The notes beneath the pieces are model-generated. The model had not been told where the DNA came from and did not search any database. It saw only the letters and a program-made list of their open reading frames with translations. A stretch of DNA of 64,000 bases, from NCBI RefSeq assembly GCF_009737085.1, contig NZ_WOVL01000006.1, positions 1-64,000 on the forward strand, written 5' to 3'. A program made the position numbers and the translations under genes. Within the stretch, counting starts at the first letter, position 1. Each line of letters begins with the position of its first letter. The stretch comes from Paenibacillus sp. NEAU-GSW1 (GTDB taxonomy: Bacteria > Bacillota > Bacilli > Paenibacillales > Paenibacillaceae). This document shows positions 6,935 through 14,973 of the stretch, piece by piece.

Positions 6935-8449
6935 TTAAAGCTTATAAATCTCCTTATACTTGTTCTCCAAGTAATTCACCAGATGCTGCGGATCGAGCGG
7001 TTTGCCGGTAATGCTGCGGATCAGCTCCGACGGCGTTCTCATCTTGCCGTATTTATAAATTCGCTCCGACAGCCAATCCTTGATCGGATGAAGCTCGCCG
7101 CGGCCGACCAGCTCCCAGAAGCCCGGCAGCTCTTTCTCCATCGTATCGGCGATTTGTGCCGCGTACATGTTGCCGAGCGAATATGACGGGAAATAGCCGA
7201 ACATGCCGCCGGACCAGTGCACGTCTTGCAGAACGCCTTCTGCATCCGAAGGCGGTGTAACACCCAAATATTCCTTATACTTGTCATTCCAGACAGCAGG
7301 CAAATCAGCCGCTTTCACGCCTTCATTGAAAATGAGCTTCTCAATCTCGTAACGAATAATGATGTGCAAATTATAAGTAAGTTCGTCTGCTTCAATACGG
7401 ATCAGCGAAGGCTGAACGACGTTAATGCCGCGATAAAACTGCTCGACTGGAACGTTCAGCTGCCCGGGGAATCGCTGCTGCAAATCGCCGTAATACCGCT
7501 GCCAGAACGGCTTGCTGCGGCCGATTACGTTTTCCCAGAATCGCGATTGCGACTCATGGATGCCCATCGATGTGCCTGTGCACAGCGTAGTGCCGATCAG
7601 CTCAGGCCTAATATTTTGCTCATACAGCGCATGGCCGCCTTCGTGGATTGTTCCGAACAGCGCGCTTGTCACATCGTCTTCCAAATATCGTGTCGTAATC
7701 CGCACGTCCCCCGGATTAAGACCGGTAGCAAACGGATGTACGCTCTCGTCCAGCCGGCCCGCTTCAAAATCGTAGCCCATCTGATTCAAAATAAATTTGC
7801 TGTAATCCTTTTGCGCTTCTTTATCGTAAATTTGCCGCAGGAAGGATGTATCCGGCTGATGCGGCGAAGCGGCAATCGCAGCTGCAAGCGGAACCAGCTG
7901 CTCGCGAAGCCCGCCAAATACGCGGTCGAGCTCGGCGGTCGTCATGCCCGGCTCATACTGATCGAGCAGCGTGTCATATCGGGTAGCTTTCGCGCCCCAA
8001 AGATCAATAAATTGCTGCTGATAGCCGATGACTTTCTCTAGGAAAGGCTGGAAGCTTGCAAAGTCGTTATTCGCCTTCGCTTCCTCCCATTTATTTTCCG
8101 TCTGCGCTGCAAGAACGACATATTCCTGATAAAGCTTTTGCGGAATTTTTACACTGCGATCATAGTCTATGCGAGTTTCGGTTACGAGCCGCTGTTCGAT
8201 CTCGGAAAGCTCGGCATATGTTCCCGTTTCCTCAAGAGCCGTCAGCCACTCGCCCAGCTCCGGCGATGTCGACAGCTTGAACATATCGCCAGACAGCATG
8301 CCGATCGCCTCCGAACGAGAATCCATTCCTTTGCGCGGCGCGCCTGTCCTCAAATCCCAATACAAGACGCCAAGGGCCTCTTCATAGCTTTTCACTTTGC
8401 GAACATTTTCCAAAAATAACGGAAGCGTTTTATCCATATGTACAGTCAT
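6935..8449 (-). CDS. M32 family metallocarboxypeptidase (thermostable carboxypeptidase 1 type)
   Basis: 504 aa, the usual length for the family. The zinc-binding motif HEGGH sits at residues 269-273 in FGTIHEGGHALYEQN, and the third ligand is expected in MGIHESQSRFWEN (around 299). Other family blocks are LYWDLRTGAPRKG near residue 30 and IRYEIEKLIF. The enzyme removes C-terminal amino acids in the cytoplasm. I start at the ATG at 8449, preceded by AGAGAGG at about 10 bases; an upstream in-frame ATG at 8473 has no ribosome binding site. Single gene with its own terminator. Confidence 0.92.
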   Translation of the reverse strand: MTVHMDKTLPLFLENVRKVKSYEEALGVLYWDLRTGAPRKGMDSRSEAIGMLSGDMFKLSTSPELGEWLTALEETGTYAELSEIEQRLVTETRIDYDRSVKIPQKLYQEYVVLAAQTENKWEEAKANNDFASFQPFLEKVIGYQQQFIDLWGAKATRYDTLLDQYEPGMTTAELDRVFGGLREQLVPLAAAIAASPHQPDTSFLRQIYDKEAQKDYSKFILNQMGYDFEAGRLDESVHPFATGLNPGDVRITTRYLEDDVTSALFGTIHEGGHALYEQNIRPELIGTTLCTGTSMGIHESQSRFWENVIGRSKPFWQRYYGDLQQRFPGQLNVPVEQFYRGINVVQPSLIRIEADELTYNLHIIIRYEIEKLIFNEGVKAADLPAVWNDKYKEYLGVTPPSDAEGVLQDVHWSGGMFGYFPSYSLGNMYAAQIADTMEKELPGFWELVGRGELHPIKDWLSERIYKYGKMRTPSELIRSITGKPLDPQHLVNYLENKYKEIYKL

Positions 8450-8598
8450 CGCCCAACCGCCTCTCTCTATCATTTGTTGTTATATTTTCTAACATGAACT
8501 TTTCTTCCTATCTTGATCTTACCTGCAACTAGTCGTATAATCAACTTTAGCTGTTTGGCCCCGGTGGTCGCAATTGCTTGAAAGCGAGGACTATTTCG

Positions 8599-8919
8599 AT
8601 GCATATTTCATTCTCTAAAGCAGCTGTTGCCTACTTGTCGCCCTATCTGTCTAGCGGCGAGAAGCAATTAAAGCTGCTGCATGACACCGAAGGCTGCGGA
8701 TGCGTTATGAGCGGTGTTCCCGCCCTTCAGCTCGTTCAGGAATCGACGGTTGACGATCGAATGGCGGAAGGCGATCCTTTCCCTTTTCTATACGAGCCTC
8801 GGCATGAAGTTTTTTTCGAGCCTGAGCTGCGCATCGATTATAGCTCGGATCGCAATGCGTTTAGCTTGAAGAGCGACAGCCAAATCTATACGCTGAATCT
8901 TCGTTTCATTAAGTCTTAG
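8599..8919 (+). CDS. HesB/IscA-like iron-sulfur biosynthesis family protein (YqkB-like)
   Basis: 106 aa, matching B. subtilis YqkB in length. It begins MHISFSKAAVAYL and has the conserved core LKLLHDTEGCGCVMSGVPALQLV with a CGC pair. The usual CGxC carrier tail of IscA is absent, so this is a diverged HesB-like-domain protein. GCGAGG lies 10 bases before the ATG at 8599; a TTG 21 bases upstream is in frame but overlaps that site. It is followed 26 bases later by the carbonic anhydrase gene and may be cotranscribed with it. Confidence 0.78.
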   Translation: MHISFSKAAVAYLSPYLSSGEKQLKLLHDTEGCGCVMSGVPALQLVQESTVDDRMAEGDPFPFLYEPRHEVFFEPELRIDYSSDRNAFSLKSDSQIYTLNLRFIKS

Positions 8920-8945
8920 TCAGGATCTGGAGGAGAGAGATAACT

Positions 8946-9515
8946 ATGAATAAACTGGAGCAAGTACTTAGCCACAATAGCACATTTGTAGAAAACAAAA
9001 GCTATGAGCAATATCTCACCACAAAATTCCCGGATCGCCGGATGGTTATCGTCACTTGTATGGACGCTCGCCTGACCGAGCTGCTTCCTAAAGCGATGAA
9101 TTTGAAAAACGGCGACGCTAAAATTATTAAAAGCGCAGGCGGCATCGTTACTCAGCCATTCGGCAACCTGATGCGCAGCGTGCTTGTCGCCGTGTACGAG
9201 CTCAAAGCGGACGAGGTGTTCGTTATCGGCCATCACGATTGCGGCATGACGGGCATTAATCCGGAAACCGTAATCGGTCATATGATCGAACGCGGTATTC
9301 CGCAACAAACGATTGCTACGCTTCGCAATTCCGGCGTTGATCTTAACCGCTGGCTGACTGGCTTCGACAACTTGAAGGAAAGCGTGGAGAAGAGCGTCAG
9401 CATCGTGCGCAATCATCCGCTTCTGCCCTCCAACGTGCCGGTTCACGGCTTGACGATCCACCCGGATACCGGCGCGCTTGACTTGGTTGTTAACGGATAT
9501 AATCAGCTGCGCTAA
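8946..9515 (+). CDS. Beta-class carbonic anhydrase
   Basis: 189 aa. Zinc ligands are seen in CMDAR (C38, D40) and GHHDCG (H96, C99), the two signature motifs of beta carbonic anhydrases. The enzyme interconverts CO2 and bicarbonate in the cytoplasm. The sequence resembles the short B. subtilis YtiB type. A GGAGGAGAG site precedes the ATG. The gene ends before a shared terminator at 9572-9621. Confidence 0.92.
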   Translation: MNKLEQVLSHNSTFVENKSYEQYLTTKFPDRRMVIVTCMDARLTELLPKAMNLKNGDAKIIKSAGGIVTQPFGNLMRSVLVAVYELKADEVFVIGHHDCGMTGINPETVIGHMIERGIPQQTIATLRNSGVDLNRWLTGFDNLKESVEKSVSIVRNHPLLPSNVPVHGLTIHPDTGALDLVVNGYNQLR

Positions 9516-9571
9516 GTATAAACGGCTGAAGCCATCTAGTGGCGGCAACAGCAATCGTTTCGCGCAATAAC

Positions 9572-9621
9572 AAAAGGAGCCTCCGCAAGCGCTAGACAGC
9601 GCCGGGACGGCTCCTTTTTTT
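9572..9621. terminator. Bidirectional terminator between carbonic anhydrase and DUF309 genes
   Basis: AAAAGGAGCC (9572-9581) pairs with GGCTCCTTTT (9609-9618), and the loop holds a second stem GCGCT/AGCGC. T residues follow on the plus strand and A residues precede, so it can serve both converging genes. It covers the last codons of the DUF309 gene. Confidence 0.8.
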
Positions 9622-10134
9622 CAACTCCGCAGCTGCCGCTCTTGCGGCAATGACATCGCTGCGGTCGCGAAGCTTATGACGATGGATGACAGATTCGGCA
9701 ATGTCGGTCGATGATACTCCCCAGACGAGTCCGTATTCCCCGCATAATCGCCGGCATTCCGTTTCTACTTCCGGATCGACGATCTTTAAATCGAGCTCTT
9801 CGTACTCGACGGCTTTATTCGCAATCAGTCGCTCCTGCCGATTTTGCAGCTTTGCGAGCAGCATGGCTCCGTCCAGCCCTAACGAAGCCAGACCCGACGG
9901 GTTGAGCCGTTTCAGCGCATTCGCATATATTTTACGCGCGCCTGCAGAATTGCCCCGCCGTAAATGATAATGGCCGACAGCCAGCTGGATCAGGCCAACC
10001 CACAACTCCGAACGCGGATCATCCGGGTGCTCCTTCCAATACTCCTCGAGCAGCTCATGGCATTCAAAAAAATCACGAGTCGCATGGTATTCCAGCAAAT
10101 ATCGGAAATATGCATTAGGATAGCGTTCAATCAC
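9592..10134 (-). CDS. DUF309 domain protein (YpuF-like)
   Basis: 180 aa from a GTG at 10134. The DUF309 core is evident: YLLEYHATRDFFECHELLEEYWKE followed by LWVGLIQLAVGHYHLRRGN. The family is helical, found across Bacilli, and has no established function. I chose GTG because GGGGGG lies about 8 bases upstream and homologues begin right before RYPNAYF; an ATG at 10158 would add eight residues that include this purine-rich stretch. The C-terminus (about 120-180) is basic and not part of the conserved domain. Confidence 0.75.
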   Translation of the reverse strand: MIERYPNAYFRYLLEYHATRDFFECHELLEEYWKEHPDDPRSELWVGLIQLAVGHYHLRRGNSAGARKIYANALKRLNPSGLASLGLDGAMLLAKLQNRQERLIANKAVEYEELDLKIVDPEVETECRRLCGEYGLVWGVSSTDIAESVIHRHKLRDRSDVIAARAAAAELKKRSRPGAV

Positions 10135-10246
10135 GACACGTTCCCCCCGCAAATGCAAATATTTTTGAAACCTTTGTTAATAATAGCCGTAAAAGAAAAG
10201 GATAGCAATGAATGCACCACACAATTCGCTAGGAGGAGAAGTTGCA

Positions 10247-10666
10247 ATGAAGAAGGGGTTACTTGTAATGCTCATTATGACGCTGTTTCTGACGCTCGGT
10301 TTCGGCCAGGTAGCAGATGCGGCGAAACGAGGCGGCGGCTTCAAATCGCCGAAGCAAAGCTACACGCAAACGCCAAAGAAATCGGCTTCCGACGATGTCA
10401 GCAAGACAAGTTCCGGAACGAAAGCAGGCACAGCCGGTACGGCGGCGGCTACGAAGAAAAGCTTTGGCAGCAGCTTTATGAAAGGGATGCTGGTCGGCGG
10501 CTTGGCAGGCTTAATGTTTGGCAGCTTGTTTAGCGGTATGGGCGCACTCGGACAAGTATTTGGCTTTTTGATCAATTTGATCGCAATCGCAGCACTCGTC
10601 ATGATTATTGTCGCTGCCTTTAAATATATCCGCAATCGCAAACCGGATACGCGGAGACCGTATTAA
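10247..10666 (+). CDS. Small secreted/membrane protein, Tim44-like leader type
   Basis: 139 aa. A signal peptide (MKKGLLVMLIMTLFLTLGFG, cleavage probably after ADA) is followed by a low-complexity K/S/T/A-rich stretch with RGGGFKSP. A glycine-rich hydrophobic segment (about 80-100) and one transmembrane helix (about 102-122, INLIAIAALVMIIVAAF) come before a basic tail. Such proteins are often labelled Tim44-like in Bacilli, but I see no real Tim44 domain. AGGAGGAG precedes the ATG at 10247; an in-frame upstream ATG at 10208 lacks a site. Its stop overlaps the start of the next gene by one base. Confidence 0.72.
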   Translation: MKKGLLVMLIMTLFLTLGFGQVADAAKRGGGFKSPKQSYTQTPKKSASDDVSKTSSGTKAGTAGTAAATKKSFGSSFMKGMLVGGLAGLMFGSLFSGMGALGQVFGFLINLIAIAALVMIIVAAFKYIRNRKPDTRRPY

Positions 10667-10947
10667 TGATCCGCATTTATACGGACGAAATTATTAACGC
10701 CGTTTGCCTTCACATGGCAGATCGCCGCGGCGTGAAACCTCAAGATGTGGAAGTACAGCTTTCATGGGAAGAGGAATACGGCTTCACCGCAGAAGTTTGG
10801 GTTAACGGGCGCAGTCAGTATTTAATTGAGGCGAATTTGCTCGAAGCGATCGAGCAGTACATGTACACGCAGTACAATCGCCGCGTGTTCCGCTCCAACA
10901 TTAAACTGGATGCGGACGAGGAATTTTGGGCCGATATTGCCGAATGA
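10666..10947 (+). CDS. YxcD family protein (DUF2653)
   Basis: 93 aa. Starts in the TAATG overlap with the previous gene, so the pair is translationally coupled. The sequence DEIINAVCLHMADRRGVKPQDVEVQL...YGFTAEVWVNGR...IEQYMYTQYNRRVFRSNIKL fits the DUF2653/YxcD family of Bacilli, which has no known function. Coupling to a membrane protein with a Tim44-like signal peptide suggests they act together, which is inference. Confidence 0.8.
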   Translation: MIRIYTDEIINAVCLHMADRRGVKPQDVEVQLSWEEEYGFTAEVWVNGRSQYLIEANLLEAIEQYMYTQYNRRVFRSNIKLDADEEFWADIAE

Positions 10948-10986
10948 TAAAACCGGCTATCAGAATGATTTGGAGATCATAACGTT

Positions 10987-11048
10987 AAAAAGGGCAACCG
11001 CCCGACAGCCGAATGATTCGGCTGCCGAAACGGTTGCCCTTTTTTTTG
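10987..11048. terminator. Bidirectional terminator between the YxcD gene and the ketosynthase operon
   Basis: AAAAAGGGCAACCG (10987-11000) pairs with CGGTTGCCCTTTTT (11031-11044), and inside lies a perfect second stem CAGCCGAA-TGA-TTCGGCTG. It ends one base before the stop codon of the minus-strand ketosynthase gene at 11049. Confidence 0.9.
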
Positions 11049-12281
11049 CTATGCGCGTTTAAATGCAAGCACGCCGTTCACGCCACCGAAGCCGTACGAG
11101 TTCGACACGGCCGCTTCTGCCCTGGTTTGTCTGGCGTGCCGCGCGACGAGATCAATATCAGCGGCAGGATCGGGCTCGTCGAGATTGGTAGTCGGCGGGA
11201 GCCACTCATGATACAGCGACAGAAGCGTAATAGCCGCCTCTATCGCGCCTGATGCGCCGAGCGGATGGCCGTACAAGCCCTTCGTTCCGCTTACGGCGAC
11301 CGGACGGCTGCCGAACACGCTGCGAATTACGATTGATTCCGTTACATCGTTAAGCAGCGTCGAAGAGCCGTGCGCATTGACATAGCCAATGTCGCCTGGC
11401 GACAGTTCCGCACTGGCCAGCGCCATCCTCAGCGCTCTTGCCGCCTGTGCCCCGTCCGGGAGCGGCGCGCTCATATGGTAAGCGTCATTCGTCAACCCGA
11501 AGCCTGCCGCTTCACCGTAAATAACGGCGCCCCTTGCACGTGCATGATGCTCGGCTTCAATTACGAGAACTGCCGCTCCCTCGCCCATGACGAAGCCGTC
11601 GCGGTCGCGGTCAAACGGCCGGCTTGCGCTGGAAGGCCGTTCATTGCGCGTCGACATTGCCCGAAGCATATCGAAGGCGCCAAACGATAGAGGCGCTAGC
11701 GGAGCTTCCGAGCCGCCTGCGAGCATAACGTCGGCCTCCCCGCGCTTGATTGCTTGCAGCGCGCGGCCGATTGCCACTGCGCCGGATGCGCACGACATTG
11801 CGTTCGTCTCGTTCGGTCCGTTGAAGCCAAACTCCATCGCCAGGTTGCATGAAGCCGCCCCGCCGAACACCGAAAAGCCAAGCGTCGGCGATACGGAGCG
11901 AAAGCCGCCGTTGTAAAACTGGCCGCATTGCTCTTCAGCGAATGCGATGCCGCCGAGCGCGCTTCCCATAAAAATGCCTGCCCGCTCTGGCTCGACGCTA
12001 TCCGCCGCTAGTCCGGCATCCTGAAGCGCCAATCGTCCGCTCGCTACAGCCAGCTGTGAGAACCGATCCATGCGATGCGCTCTTTTTTTGTCCATATAGT
12101 CCTCGGCTCGAAAATCTGGAATTTGTGCGGCAATTCGGCTTCGCAGTCCTTCTGGAGTAAAACGGTCAATCGCCTTTACAGCGCTATTCCCCTGCCGAAC
12201 GCCCTCCCACATCGCAGACACGCCATTGCCGATCGGAGTTACGCACCCGATTCCGGTTACGACCGCTCTAATGTTGCCCAT
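11049..12281 (-). CDS. Beta-ketoacyl-ACP synthase family protein (FabF/KAS II-like)
   Basis: 410 aa. A decarboxylative ketosynthase with the full catalytic triad: C164 in NAMSCASGAVA, H304 in YVNAHGSST and H339 in KGLYGHPLGASGA, with K334. The active-site context SCASG differs from the TACATG/S of housekeeping FabF, and the helix after it also differs, so this is a dedicated family member rather than the fatty acid enzyme. It is the last gene of a four-gene operon, overlapping the SRPBCC gene by 14 bases, with AAAGGAGG upstream. No acyl carrier protein is encoded nearby. It probably elongates an acyl or polyketide intermediate handled by the oxidoreductase and methyltransferase upstream. Confidence 0.88.
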   Translation of the reverse strand: MGNIRAVVTGIGCVTPIGNGVSAMWEGVRQGNSAVKAIDRFTPEGLRSRIAAQIPDFRAEDYMDKKRAHRMDRFSQLAVASGRLALQDAGLAADSVEPERAGIFMGSALGGIAFAEEQCGQFYNGGFRSVSPTLGFSVFGGAASCNLAMEFGFNGPNETNAMSCASGAVAIGRALQAIKRGEADVMLAGGSEAPLAPLSFGAFDMLRAMSTRNERPSSASRPFDRDRDGFVMGEGAAVLVIEAEHHARARGAVIYGEAAGFGLTNDAYHMSAPLPDGAQAARALRMALASAELSPGDIGYVNAHGSSTLLNDVTESIVIRSVFGSRPVAVSGTKGLYGHPLGASGAIEAAITLLSLYHEWLPPTTNLDEPDPAADIDLVARHARQTRAEAAVSNSYGFGGVNGVLAFKRA

Positions 12282-12858
12282 ATAGTGTCGATGCCTCCTT
12301 TGTCCATTCCGAATTCTCGATTGGTTCTCTATACTCGTTAACCTCCGTATGCTCCGCGAGCCTGACCTTACGGTCGCTTATCGCCAATAGCTCCGCATGC
12401 TCGGCATGACGCTTTAGTCCTTGCAGCGTCCGCTGCGCGATGGCATGTACGAACAGTCTGCCGATAATACCGGCGGCCAGCCTGCGGCCGAAAGGCGGCT
12501 GGCGCCAACGGTGAACGATGGATACGATGACGGAATTATCTTGACTGGCATCTTCCCTCTCGAGCCGCCATTCTACCTCCATTCCGCGCGTTACCCCCCG
12601 CACATGCAAGTATTTTACCAACCGGCGCGACTCGTTCACTTCCATTTGGCTTGTCCATCGTACAGGCCATCTGAGCCGATTGAACGGCCTTACCGCTGCC
12701 ATCTCGACGAGTCCGTTGTTCTTGCTGCTGTCTCCTTGCCTAAAAGTTACGCTCCGGTAATGCGACAGCAGCTCCGGCCAGCTTTCCACCTGTTTGGCAA
12801 ACTGGAATGCGGTATCTGCCGAACATTGCATTGTAATTTCGTTATAGGTGCGCATCAT
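12268..12858 (-). CDS. SRPBCC (START/polyketide cyclase-like) protein
   Basis: 196 aa. The first 150 residues fit the SRPBCC fold: EITMQCSADTAFQFAKQVESWPELLSHYRSV, then strands such as RWTSQMEVNESRRLVKYLHVRG and VIVSIVHRWRQPPFGRRLAAGIIG, ending in a long helix. This fold includes polyketide aromatases/cyclases and lipid-binding proteins. Residues 155-196 are a charged tail without homology I recognise. Starts considered were TTG at 12861, ATG at 12858 and ATG at 12855; AAGGGTG favours 12858. It overlaps the ketosynthase gene by 14 bases, implying coupled expression. In this setting a cyclase or substrate-channelling role is the simplest guess. Confidence 0.75.
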   Translation of the reverse strand: MMRTYNEITMQCSADTAFQFAKQVESWPELLSHYRSVTFRQGDSSKNNGLVEMAAVRPFNRLRWPVRWTSQMEVNESRRLVKYLHVRGVTRGMEVEWRLEREDASQDNSVIVSIVHRWRQPPFGRRLAAGIIGRLFVHAIAQRTLQGLKRHAEHAELLAISDRKVRLAEHTEVNEYREPIENSEWTKEASTLYGQH

Positions 12859-12893
12859 CAATTGTCACCCTTCCATTTCGATTACATATCCTC

Positions 12894-14075
12894 TTACAGC
12901 CTGACGCAGTCGCCAATTGACTCAGCAAGCCTTGTCGTCAGCATTCGCGAAGCGCCGATCGCTCGCATGCTTGTCCGAAGCAGCCATTCATGCCGGCTCG
13001 TCCCTTCTATCAGCTTTTGCATTCGCAGCGGAGCCGCGAACTCGTAGTTCCGCTGCCTCTCGTAGCGATGTAGCGGCGCAAAGCTTCCAGTCCGCATCGC
13101 TTCGATCAGCGCATCCGCAGCGAGCTCTGCGCTTCTAACCGCGCGATAGAGCCCTTGACCGGTCATCGGATCGAAATAGCCTGCCGCGTCGCCAGTAAGC
13201 AGCAAGCCGTCATATCGGTTGCTTTGGACAATGCGCTCGAAAGGGCCGCACGTCAATACCTCCCCTTCGATTTCAGCCCCGGAAAATCGCTCTCGCAGTT
13301 CGGCAATTCGCTGTGCTTGAGCCATCAAGAAGCCGTTTTTGCCAATCTTCGCCGACTCCAGCAGCTGATTGCTTCTGAGCGCAATCGTCATATTGGCTTG
13401 TCCGCTGCCTATAGGCGCCAATCCGATCACCGTATCTCCAGTCACAAACAATTCTACTTTGCCGTTCAGTCCTTGAACGCCTTTTATCCTCGCCGTCATT
13501 GCCGCTTTGCGCAGCTTGCCAAAACCGCTTAACTTTGCGCTTCGGGCCATTGCCGAACGGATGCCGTCAGCTCCCGCTACATAACGGGCGCTTATTAATA
13601 GCTGCTCGCCGTTATGGAGTCTTGCCGCTGTGCCGATGACACGATCATTTTCCCAGAGCAGCCTTTCCGCTCTGCACCGATCCTCGAATTGCACTCCCGC
13701 ATCGCACGCCTGTTGAACGAGCCAATAATCGAGGCTCTCTCGTCGAATGCCGATGCCTGCGAGACCTGCAGGATATTCCGCTTCAAGCGTCACGCCGCCG
13801 CTGTTTAACCGCCAGCCTGACAGCATTTCGAACGGAATGGATGCGGCATTCAGCAAGCCCCTGAAAGAAGCAAGCTTTCCGTCACCATACAATTGACTTA
13901 ATCGATTAACCGCGCCTGGATTTAACGACTCGCCGCAAGGCTTCCTTCTCGGAAAAGCTGCCGCATCCAGCATGAGCACATTCGCCCCTTGCAGCGCAAG
14001 CAGCCTGGCCAGCACGCTGCCGGAAGGACCTGCGCCAACGATGACCGCATCATATGTCGAACGCCTGCCTGTCAT
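12894..14075 (-). CDS. FAD-dependent oxidoreductase, geranylgeranyl-reductase family
   Basis: 393 aa from the ATG at 14075, which overlaps the methyltransferase stop in ATGA. It has the dinucleotide motif DAVIVGAGPSGSVLARLLA near the N-terminus, the PRRKPCGESL block typical of geranylgeranyl reductase/UbiH-type flavoproteins, and the FAD motif LLLTGDAAGYFDPMTGQGLYRAV. Members reduce double bonds of isoprenoid chains or hydroxylate/oxidise aromatic polyketides. With a ketosynthase and cyclase-like protein in the same operon, oxidation of a polyketide-like intermediate is plausible but not shown. Confidence 0.85.
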   Translation of the reverse strand: MTGRRSTYDAVIVGAGPSGSVLARLLALQGANVLMLDAAAFPRRKPCGESLNPGAVNRLSQLYGDGKLASFRGLLNAASIPFEMLSGWRLNSGGVTLEAEYPAGLAGIGIRRESLDYWLVQQACDAGVQFEDRCRAERLLWENDRVIGTAARLHNGEQLLISARYVAGADGIRSAMARSAKLSGFGKLRKAAMTARIKGVQGLNGKVELFVTGDTVIGLAPIGSGQANMTIALRSNQLLESAKIGKNGFLMAQAQRIAELRERFSGAEIEGEVLTCGPFERIVQSNRYDGLLLTGDAAGYFDPMTGQGLYRAVRSAELAADALIEAMRTGSFAPLHRYERQRNYEFAAPLRMQKLIEGTSRHEWLLRTSMRAIGASRMLTTRLAESIGDCVRL

Positions 14076-14791
14076 CGCCCCCGCTCTCCGTAACACGCAA
14101 TGGCGATCCGAAACGGAAAATGCCGCTTAACGACCGCATCGACACCCGCGCTGCGAACGAGCTGCGCAGCTTCATTCGCAGTATAAGACCGCTGTACAGA
14201 CAGCGGTCCGTCATGCTTCGTTACTGGACTGCGCCAGACGTAACGGGCCAGCATCTTGGCAGCGGCGAACGCAAGCGGATGACGTACCAAATCGGTGATA
14301 ACCCAGCCTGCTCGCGCAACCCGGTTCATCTCCTGCAGCAGTTTGACAGCCGCTTCATCATTCATGTGGTGAAGCGCCAAATTGCAGAACGCGATGTCAA
14401 AGCTGCCGTCTTCGAAAGGGAGTGCCGTGCCGTCCGCCTGCTTCACATTGACAGCTGAGTCACCCTCCGTTCTTCGCGAGGCAAGCTCGACGATGCCGGG
14501 ATGCGTATCGACGCCGGTAATGGAAACTGCCATTCCATTTTTCCGGTATTTTGCCGATAAAGCCATCGGAATGTCCGCCAGTCCCGTTGCAACGTCCAGC
14601 ATCCTGATTTCGCTTATATCCCGGCCAATCTCGCGAATCATTCGATCCAAATGAGCAAATAAAGCGGGGTTGCCGCCCAAATAACGGTTGACGTTCCAAA
14701 CCTCTCTCAAGCTGATTTCCAATTCCTCCGGCTCTACATATATGGAGCTTTCTTCGTTGTCGAGCCATTCCTTGGACATTGCCCGAATCAT
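14072..14791 (-). CDS. Class I SAM-dependent methyltransferase (UbiE-like)
   Basis: 239 aa. SAM-binding motif I is MLDVATGLADIPMAL (about 65-79), the acidic residue of motif II is in ITGVDTHPG, and motif IV is FDIAFCNLALHHM. It is the first gene of the four-gene operon, with GGAGG 8 bases before its ATG. The substrate is unknown; the company of a flavoprotein, an SRPBCC protein and a ketosynthase suggests tailoring of a polyketide- or quinone-like molecule. It is divergent from the GH18 gene across 182 bases that I could not resolve into clear promoters. Confidence 0.85.
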   Translation of the reverse strand: MIRAMSKEWLDNEESSIYVEPEELEISLREVWNVNRYLGGNPALFAHLDRMIREIGRDISEIRMLDVATGLADIPMALSAKYRKNGMAVSITGVDTHPGIVELASRRTEGDSAVNVKQADGTALPFEDGSFDIAFCNLALHHMNDEAAVKLLQEMNRVARAGWVITDLVRHPLAFAAAKMLARYVWRSPVTKHDGPLSVQRSYTANEAAQLVRSAGVDAVVKRHFPFRIAIACYGERGR

Positions 14792-14973
14792 GCTTCAAAC
14801 CTCCAGTCCGTGCATCATCGAAGTTATTGTTATTGTTTTCCACCTTTTTTATCCGCTTATATCCAAAAACGCTGGAAACATTTGTAGCCGCCGAAAATGC
14901 TCCATTTCGCCGCAACCTCTCGCAATCTAGCGCGTCTATTAAATGACAGCGAATAGGAGAGTGATGAAAAAAC

